21,257 nt of DNA from DASRCB01 sp035653295 (GTDB lineage Bacteria; Acidobacteriota; Terriglobia; Bryobacterales; Bryobacteraceae). The position numbers and the translations under genes were made by a program. How positions within the stretch are numbered: position 1 is the stretch's first letter; every line of letters begins with the position of its first letter. The stretch spans positions 1-21,257 of the forward strand of contig DASRCB010000072.1 in assembly GCA_035653295.1 (NCBI GenBank), given 5' to 3'. Below, piece by piece: positions 15,897 to 21,257 of the stretch. The notes beneath the pieces were generated by a model that was given only the letters and a program-made list of their open reading frames with translations, was not told the DNA's origin and ran no database searches.

Positions 15897-18800
15897 TTAC
15901 TCTGGTGATGCGCGTCCCTCGGCTGCCGGAAGCATGTCGTAAAGGGGCTGGACCGGACGAACCCCCGGATTCTCCTCAGCCACGGAGATAGCCAGAATAC
16001 GGATATTCGCGTTCTCAGGCAGGCGCAGCGTCCTGGCGCCGCCGGGCAGGTCCATCGGATATGCGAACAGATACGAATACGAGTAGGCGACGTTCGCTCC
16101 GGCCGCATTGTGATGATGCGTAGAAAACCAGGCGACATCCGCTCGCTTGATGTATCCTGGCCGTATGCCAACCATCTCCGCGTAATCGTCGTGCTCGGTG
16201 TGCGCCGGCTGGCCGCCTCCCGCCGGGACGGAGATGTCTTTGCCCTTCCATTCCCGGTCGTCCCACTGGCCGATGAAGCCGCCCCAGTCGTCGATATTCA
16301 GTTCCGTGGTCCTGCCGCCCACATTGAACGCCGCTTTCTGATCGCCTCCGGCGGCGGCCGCAAGAAGATAAATGCGATTCCATGAGCCCGCGGGCAGCGT
16401 GATCGTCTGGCCTTTGGGAACGACGGCGTTCGGCGCGCCTGTGTTGCCGGGCGCAAGTCGGAAGGCGACGCCATTGAACGTGATCTGCCCCGGCAGCATC
16501 TCCGCGGGCAGCGCGTTACCGCGGCCATCGAAGCCGGTAGCCGACTTCGCCCCGTCGTTCGTGCCGGTCGCGAGATCGTACCTCAGAGCAACAGGCATCG
16601 AGCGCACTCCGGCAACTTTCGCCGGCGGCGGTCCGAGCTTCAGTGCGAATGTGCGAGGCTGAAAAGCTGTGAATGATGTGGTCAGCACGCCATCATTCAC
16701 TCGCGCCGGTCCAATCGGCTGCTCCTGCCCGTTCACTTCCCGGGCCGCGGTGACGGGTGCGGCCAACGAGATGCGTACATCCGGCTGCGGGCGGCCATCG
16801 ACCTCCACCAGGCGCAGCACCACTTCATCGGTCAATTCCGCCTTTTTCAGCGCCATAACGCGAATGCGCGGGCTGCTCACGGTCAGCAGTGAGAACTCCT
16901 TTCCCAGGGCGCCCGCATGTTGCTCGGTGGCGAAGCCAATCAGCGGCTGGTTCAGGCGCTCCGCCTGCCAATCGGTCTCGCCCTTGCGCCAGTCACCGGC
17001 GTGCCCCGCAATCCCAAACACGAACTCGTGATGCCCCAGGTCCTGGGTTGCCTGATCGGGATACCCGCCGCGCACGCCCGGCGTACGGATCAGCGTCAGC
17101 CGAATGGTGTTGTCGGTGCGTTTGTCAGAGCCGTTCTTACAATCGGTGAGGATGGTCGCGCCGAACGCGCCGGACATGTCGGTGAGATCGATCCACTGGT
17201 GCGACGGGACCTCGAACTTCTTCGGCTCCGCGGTGGGCCGCTCGATGGTTCCGATATCCCAGTTATACGTGGCCATGCGATTCGATGCTGTGAGAGAAAA
17301 GACCGCCTTCAGATTCGATTCGCGCGTGTTCCAGTCCACGGAGTTTGCGAATTCCACGCGTTTCCCCGCATCGCCGGCCGCAAGCCGTATGGTCTGCACG
17401 AATTTCGATCCGGCGGTTTCGCGCGAGACTTCGACAGCAACGCGCACCGGCCCCTTCTCGATGACCCGTATTCGCGCCGGCCCACCAACGTAGGCTTTGG
17501 GCGGCGCCTGCTCCTGGTCCCAGTCCATGTTCCAGGCCGGCCACTGCTTCGGATTGTCATAGGAAATGGCCAGCCGCACCGGCGCGGACAGCAGCTCTTT
17601 GCCGAGAGCTTTGTCAAAAATGCTGGCCACGTCGCCATCATCGTTTAGCGTGACTCGGTAATACTGGTTCTCGAGTGACCGGTCGGAGATTTTCAGTGTC
17701 GACTCGGCCGCCGTCGCGCCGGGCTGAACGTCGTACAACGCGTAACCGACAGACGGCGCTTTTGCCAGGAACAGTAGCTTGCCCTCAGAGATCTGCGCGG
17801 GCACTTCCCTGCCATCAGGACCAGTCACACGAACCGAATTCGTCACGCCCGGCAGTGTGGCTTCCACCACGTCTTCGCGAACCACATTCAGAGGGTTGAA
17901 CACCATCACCGGAATGGCCGTCGCGCGTGTGTCCATGCCGGCCGCGACGGCCTCGGTCGCGTTCTGCAGTACGCCCGCGAACTGGTTCATGGCGAGGACA
18001 TCGTCGTTCCATGCGTATTCATACGCTTTCGGTGTGGCGGTTCCTGCGGCGATGTCATGGAAGTGCCCGCCCATCACCAGTGTCCAGGCGTCGTTCAGCC
18101 GCCCCAGAGGATACGGCCGGGCTCCCAGCCACTCCGCGGCGACGGATGCCTTCTCCGCTGCGTCGGCCAGCAGTTCCTCTTTGCGCAGCCACCGTTTCTG
18201 ATACGCCTGCGAGGTCAGAGATCCCGCCGAATGGTTGGTCAGCTCCATCTCGCCGGTGAAGCGCGGCAGCGCGGCAGCTTCCTGCGGTGTGATGTCGAGG
18301 AACATCTGATCGGCCGTCGACGAAATCACGTTTACAGGACCGTCACCCACCTTTACCGCGGGCCACGTCGGCTTCGGCTCGCCCTCAACGTTGATCACCG
18401 GCTCGCCGGCGGGAGGCAGGGACGCCGTCCCTTTCGTGACGATGGCTTCCAGCACCTTCACCGATTCCTCGTTCGGCGCGCCTCCGATGTCGCCCGTCCC
18501 GTAATAGTGGTAATCGGTGTACACGCCGGTCACCTTGCCGTTGTGTTCCACGCGCGCGGCCCAGTCGCCCTGGTAGCGATCGAACAGCTCATCTTCACGG
18601 CCCTTCTGAAGCGCCCGCTGCTCCTGATCAAGCGTGAAGTACTGGCGCAGCTCGGCGGGATCGAACGGCTGGTGCGCGCGCTCCTGCGCTTCGAGTTTTG
18701 CCCGCAGCGGCTGCACCACCTTATTGACCTGTGTGAGCGCGGCGTCGGGCGGCGGAGGAGGCAGCGGCTTGCTGAGATCTGTGTCGATTCCCCCGTCATA

Positions 18801-19472
18801 ACTGCCGGGGTTGATGCCCGCCAGCACACTCTCGCCATCCGGGCCCACCCAAACCCCAACATCGAAAGGCGTCCCTTCCGGCGTTTTCTCCGGCGACTCC
18901 GGCCCACCACCGTCGGCCGATGATCCCCACACCAGTTTCTGCGTGGAGAATCCCTTCACACCGGCGTGCGCGAGGATGGTCGGCAGCGAGGCGGGAAACC
19001 CGAAACAGTCGGGGAGCATGTACTCCGCGCTGGCCTTGCCGAGCTCTTTTCGAAACCAGTTATTGCCGTACAGGATCTGCCGGATGATCGCCTCGGCGCT
19101 CGGCGCGTTAACGTCGCCCTCTTCAATCGACGAGCCGGCGGGAAACCAGCGGCCGGAGTCCACGTAGGCTTTGACCTTCGCGTAATCGGCCGGGAAGTAC
19201 TCCTTCATGAAGCGGTATCGATTGGCCCCGCTGAAGTTGAAAATGTAGTGCGGGTACTTATCGATCAGCCTGAAGTTATCCTCCATGGTGCGGCGAATGT
19301 ACTCGTCGATCACCTGCGGATACTCCCAGCGCCACTCGGTATCGAGGTGCGCATATCCCACCACGTACAACGTGGGCTGCTTTGTCAGGTCAGGCTTATC
19401 CGCATTTTGTGCGCGAGCCCCACATGAGAGTGCGAGAGCGCATACCATCGCGGGAAGGATGGGTCTGAGCAT
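15897..19472 (-). CDS. Secreted glycoside hydrolase family 38 alpha-mannosidase-like enzyme with C-terminal beta domains
   Basis: 1191 residues with a signal peptide ending GARAQ (about residue 22). The GH38 catalytic domain is clear: the zinc motif YAHLDTEWRW (H42, D44), FNFSGANRYRFMKEY, GRWFPAGSSIEEGDVNAPSAEAIIRQ, and MLPDCFGFPASLP with D155 as the expected nucleophile and third zinc ligand. HFHDIAAGT (H470-T478) supplies the remaining zinc histidine. The central and C-terminal beta-sandwich domains of the family follow. The last 250 residues or so (from about GRGNALPAEMLPGQITFNGV) form an extra beta-rich domain that may bind carbohydrate. GH38 enzymes are retaining exo-alpha-mannosidases. 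Export suggests degradation of environmental or host glycans. The start is supported by GGAGG four nucleotides before ATG 19472, at the edge of a hairpin. It probably forms an operon with the downstream permease. Confidence 0.93.
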   Translation of the reverse strand: MLRPILPAMVCALALSCGARAQNADKPDLTKQPTLYVVGYAHLDTEWRWEYPQVIDEYIRRTMEDNFRLIDKYPHYIFNFSGANRYRFMKEYFPADYAKVKAYVDSGRWFPAGSSIEEGDVNAPSAEAIIRQILYGNNWFRKELGKASAEYMLPDCFGFPASLPTILAHAGVKGFSTQKLVWGSSADGGGPESPEKTPEGTPFDVGVWVGPDGESVLAGINPGSYDGGIDTDLSKPLPPPPPDAALTQVNKVVQPLRAKLEAQERAHQPFDPAELRQYFTLDQEQRALQKGREDELFDRYQGDWAARVEHNGKVTGVYTDYHYYGTGDIGGAPNEESVKVLEAIVTKGTASLPPAGEPVINVEGEPKPTWPAVKVGDGPVNVISSTADQMFLDITPQEAAALPRFTGEMELTNHSAGSLTSQAYQKRWLRKEELLADAAEKASVAAEWLGARPYPLGRLNDAWTLVMGGHFHDIAAGTATPKAYEYAWNDDVLAMNQFAGVLQNATEAVAAGMDTRATAIPVMVFNPLNVVREDVVEATLPGVTNSVRVTGPDGREVPAQISEGKLLFLAKAPSVGYALYDVQPGATAAESTLKISDRSLENQYYRVTLNDDGDVASIFDKALGKELLSAPVRLAISYDNPKQWPAWNMDWDQEQAPPKAYVGGPARIRVIEKGPVRVAVEVSRETAGSKFVQTIRLAAGDAGKRVEFANSVDWNTRESNLKAVFSLTASNRMATYNWDIGTIERPTAEPKKFEVPSHQWIDLTDMSGAFGATILTDCKNGSDKRTDNTIRLTLIRTPGVRGGYPDQATQDLGHHEFVFGIAGHAGDWRKGETDWQAERLNQPLIGFATEQHAGALGKEFSLLTVSSPRIRVMALKKAELTDEVVLRLVEVDGRPQPDVRISLAAPVTAAREVNGQEQPIGPARVNDGVLTTSFTAFQPRTFALKLGPPPAKVAGVRSMPVALRYDLATGTNDGAKSATGFDGRGNALPAEMLPGQITFNGVAFRLAPGNTGAPNAVVPKGQTITLPAGSWNRIYLLAAAAGGDQKAAFNVGGRTTELNIDDWGGFIGQWDDREWKGKDISVPAGGGQPAHTEHDDYAEMVGIRPGYIKRADVAWFSTHHHNAAGANVAYSYSYLFAYPMDLPGGARTLRLPENANIRILAISVAEENPGVRPVQPLYDMLPAAEGRASPE

Positions 19473-19476
19473 GAAA

Positions 19477-19508
19477 CCTCCGGAGGAGGTCGCCGGCGCT
19501 CCTCCGGA
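19477..19508 (-). promoter_or_regulatory. Hairpin overlapping the ribosome binding site of the GH38 gene
   Basis: A 10-bp exact inverted repeat, TCCGGAGGAG (19479-19488) with CTCCTCCGGA (19499-19508), encloses a 10-nt loop containing the palindrome CGCCGGCG. On the minus-strand mRNA the 3' arm ends inside the GGAGG ribosome binding site (19481-19477), so the hairpin hides three of its five bases. It stands 25 bp after the stop of the VOC gene, so it could instead slow or end that transcript, although there is no U-tract. TACATT preceded by TGA (19520-19512, minus) is a weak extended -10 candidate just upstream. Confidence 0.5.
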
Positions 19509-19532
19509 AGCAATGTATCAGAATGCCCCGGC

Positions 19533-19982
19533 TCAGCGGGCGCCCATCGATGCGACGGCGGCCTGCAACTCCTCCGGCTTGACCTGCTTGATGGTCGTCG
19601 CGATCGCCCACTTGTGTCCATACGGGTCGATTACGAACCCGTAGCGGTCGCCCCAGAACATGTTCTCCAGAGGCATGCCGACCTGACACCCGGCGTCAAC
19701 CGCGCGCTGAAAGACTGCGTCGCAATCAGGCACGTGCAGGTGCAGCGTCACCGCGCTGCCGCCGAGCGACTGCGGACCCAGCGCGCCGCAGGCCGGATTC
19801 TCCTCGGTCAGGAAGAACTGGGCCCCGTTGATTTTCAGGGCGCCGTGCATGAGCTTGCCGTCCGGCGTGCTGAACGCGCCGAGCACTTCAGCGTTGAACG
19901 CCTTACGGTAGAAGTCAACTGCATCCGCGGCGTTGCGGCAGCAAAGATGAGGAACAAGGCAGGTTTGTGTCGTTTGTGACAT
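19533..19982 (-). CDS. VOC-superfamily protein (PhnB / glyoxalase-like)
   Basis: 149 residues, the usual length for a single two-module VOC protein. It opens with LVPHLCCRNAADAVDFYRKAFNAE, followed by DGKLMHGALKINGAQFFLTEE, and the second module has VTLHLHVPDCDAVFQRAVDAG and GDRYGFVIDPYGHKWAIAT. These are the standard marks of the PhnB-like branch of the glyoxalase/bleomycin-resistance/dioxygenase superfamily. Members bind metal and small molecules, but many have no known substrate and none can be assigned here. There is no signal peptide, so it is cytoplasmic. The start is firm: GAAGGAG (19995-19989) stands six bases before ATG 19982. It sits between the PQQ-like gene and GH38, separated from the former by a hairpin and 121 bp, and from the latter by 60 bp. 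A functional link to its neighbours is not evident. Confidence 0.92.
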   Translation of the reverse strand: MSQTTQTCLVPHLCCRNAADAVDFYRKAFNAEVLGAFSTPDGKLMHGALKINGAQFFLTEENPACGALGPQSLGGSAVTLHLHVPDCDAVFQRAVDAGCQVGMPLENMFWGDRYGFVIDPYGHKWAIATTIKQVKPEELQAAVASMGAR

Positions 19983-20075
19983 GATCGTCTCCTTCGATTC
20001 ACGTTCGATCCGGGGCGTTGTTTACCGCCCGGACCTTCATCAGTGAAACGAACGACCACCAGCGGAATCGACACC

Positions 20076-20099
20076 GCCGGCCAAAATATTTTTGCCGGC
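20076..20099 (-). terminator. Hairpin after the PQQ-like gene, possible terminator
   Basis: Two GCCGGC hexamers (20076-20081 and 20094-20099) pair and flank an A-rich then T-rich centre that extends the stem by four A-T pairs with one bulged base. It begins five bases after the TAG stop of the PQQ-like gene. The T-run lies inside the hairpin, not after it, so this is not a textbook intrinsic terminator. The rest of the gap to the VOC gene (19983-20075) shows no strong promoter. Confidence 0.45.
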
Positions 20100-20103
20100 C
20101 GCG

Positions 20104-21257
20104 CTACTCCGGAAAGCCGAACGCGTAGACCGTCGAGTTGTGGGTGACCGCGTAGACATGGCCGTTGATTACGGTGATCCCGGCGAAATGCGACCAGTCC
20201 TTAATGTCGTCGCCGCTGGAATACAGCTGCTCGCCGGTTTTGGCGTCGAAGGCATACAGCACCGCGTGTCCCTTCGTCACGGACCGCTGCGCGCTGCTCA
20301 AAAGGCCGTTGGCATCCACCTGGGTGACGTTCTCGCCGGTGGACAGCGCGAAAACCAGCCCGTTCGCGACCACGGGCGGCTCCGGTACGGACAGATTCCC
20401 TGACATCCAAGCCGGCGTCAGCACCGGCTTTCCGCCATCACTGGTCACCTTGAACGCCATGATGCTTCCCTGGGCCGCGTCGCCGTGGGTCACCGGAAAC
20501 CTGGCGGTCGCGGCCGGCGGACCCCAGATCGGCGCGTACACCCATGTCGTTCCATCGCCGTCGCTGGCGCTCGCCAACGCACCCCAGATGCCCTGACCCT
20601 GGAAGGTCTGGTCATCATTGCAGATCCGCGGGCTCTTGAATAGCGGTGTATGATGATCCGCGCCGCCGAGCGATGCCGTGTCGAGCATGTAGAGCACGCC
20701 TTCCTTGCCACCCGTTACCAGCAGCTTCTTACCCGAGAACGGGAAGAGCACCGGCGTGATGTTGCCCATGTCGAGATCCTTGCGCGTGATCCATTCCCAG
20801 TTCGAGGGCGTGAAGTAATCGAGCAGCTTGCCCGCGGCATCCACGGCGATCACCGTGTCGCCGTACTTGCCTTTCGCAGGATCCACGGGCGCATCGCCCG
20901 TCACGCCGTACGAAATGCCAGTGGCGGGATCGACGGGAACACCGCCGCGTCCCCAGACGCCCGCGCCCGCCGGCGCCGTTTGGAAGAAGTGCGGCGTGGT
21001 TTCCTTCGCCTTCACGTTCAGCGTCACGACGCCCGATTTCGCGCCGTTGCACCCCTGCGACACGGACGTGTACAGGATTCCGTTCACCAGGTTCAGGCTC
21101 CACGTTTTCGCGAACGGCGGCACCAGCTGAATCGGCGTGCTCATCTCCTCGCCGCTGATGGCCTGCACCGTATGCAGCGTGCCGTCGGCGGCAATGACGT
21201 ACACCAGCTTGGTCGCCGGATCGATCACCGGCGTCGCGTTCAGAGCGTTCGGACAGA
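20104..21257 (-). CDS. PQQ-like beta-propeller protein, C-terminal part (runs off right edge)
   Basis: 383 residues are visible and the frame stays open to the window end. A GTG at 21228 can be read as a start, but the frame continues upstream with CPNALNATPVIDPATKLVYV, so the true start lies outside. Repeated blade sequences such as VIDPATKLVYVIAADGTLHTV, LVTGGKEGVLYMLDTASLGG and ITVINGHVYAVTHNSTVYAFG match the pyrrolo-quinoline quinone-type beta-propeller repeat family. The final blade closes at GFPE. No heme CxxCH motif or active-site signature of PQQ alcohol dehydrogenases is seen in this part, so an enzymatic role is open; many such proteins in this phylum are uncharacterised. Such proteins are usually periplasmic, but the signal peptide is not in the window. 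A hairpin follows the stop codon. Confidence 0.88.
   Translation of the reverse strand, partial: CPNALNATPVIDPATKLVYVIAADGTLHTVQAISGEEMSTPIQLVPPFAKTWSLNLVNGILYTSVSQGCNGAKSGVVTLNVKAKETTPHFFQTAPAGAGVWGRGGVPVDPATGISYGVTGDAPVDPAKGKYGDTVIAVDAAGKLLDYFTPSNWEWITRKDLDMGNITPVLFPFSGKKLLVTGGKEGVLYMLDTASLGGADHHTPLFKSPRICNDDQTFQGQGIWGALASASDGDGTTWVYAPIWGPPAATARFPVTHGDAAQGSIMAFKVTSDGGKPVLTPAWMSGNLSVPEPPVVANGLVFALSTGENVTQVDANGLLSSAQRSVTKGHAVLYAFDAKTGEQLYSSGDDIKDWSHFAGITVINGHVYAVTHNSTVYAFGFPE

Noticed and set aside
20104..21228. A complete PQQ-like gene starting at GTG 21228
   Set aside because: The same frame continues to the window edge with family-like sequence (NATPVIDPATK spans the GTG), so the gene is truncated by the window and does not start there.

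Overview
The window looks like a chromosomal segment of an Acidobacteriota bacterium, most likely near the Bryobacterales / Ca. Solibacter lineage. This is inferred from gene content, not from a marker gene. It combines a large ABC-type permease of the acidobacterial duplicated orphan permease (ADOP) kind, an Oar-like TonB-dependent receptor with an N-terminal carboxypeptidase-regulatory domain, paired CRTAC1/ASPIC-UnbV propeller proteins next to secreted TPR proteins, and a secreted GH38 mannosidase. Base composition is high in GC and coding is dense. I saw no insertion sequence, prophage gene, rRNA or CRISPR array.

Layout. At the left edge (1-688, minus) is the N-terminal part of an L-fucose/L-arabinose isomerase-family protein that runs off the window. 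Two tRNA genes follow on the plus strand, tRNA-Thr(TGT) at 770-845 and tRNA-Ser(GGA) at 1002-1091, both with encoded CCA. From 1251 to 9791 lies a block of exported repeat proteins: a modular TPR protein (1251-3506, plus), a TPR protein (3520-4671, minus), and, divergent from it across 50 bp, a tightly packed plus-strand series of two seven-bladed CRTAC1-like propellers (4722-6377, 6379-8055) and an internally duplicated TPR protein (8052-9791). The first junction of that series has 1 bp between genes and the second is an ATGA overlap, so it is probably one translationally coupled operon.

From 9793 to the right edge every gene is on the minus strand. In transcription order they are a PQQ-like beta-propeller protein (partial), a VOC-family protein, a secreted GH38 alpha-mannosidase, an ADOP permease and a TonB-dependent receptor. 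The 45-bp gap joins GH38 and the permease in a probable operon. The receptor has its own well-formed sigma70-like promoter, a strong ribosome binding site, and a nested inverted-repeat element just upstream.

How the parts may work together: nearly every protein carries a Sec-type signal peptide or is membrane-embedded, so the region is devoted to the cell envelope. GH38 plus a TonB receptor fits use of alpha-mannose-containing glycans, with the isomerase as a possible (unproven) sugar-processing partner. The CRTAC1/TPR block is the least understood part. Its paired propellers, shared TPR end-module and translational coupling suggest one extracytoplasmic assembly, but no biochemical function can be read from the sequence.

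Stretches without genes: 689-769, 846-1001, 1092-1250, 4672-4721, 13228-13418, 15852-15896, 19473-19532 and 19983-20103. None exceeds 300 bp. What they hold is given in the entries. In 1092-1250 I see nothing convincing.
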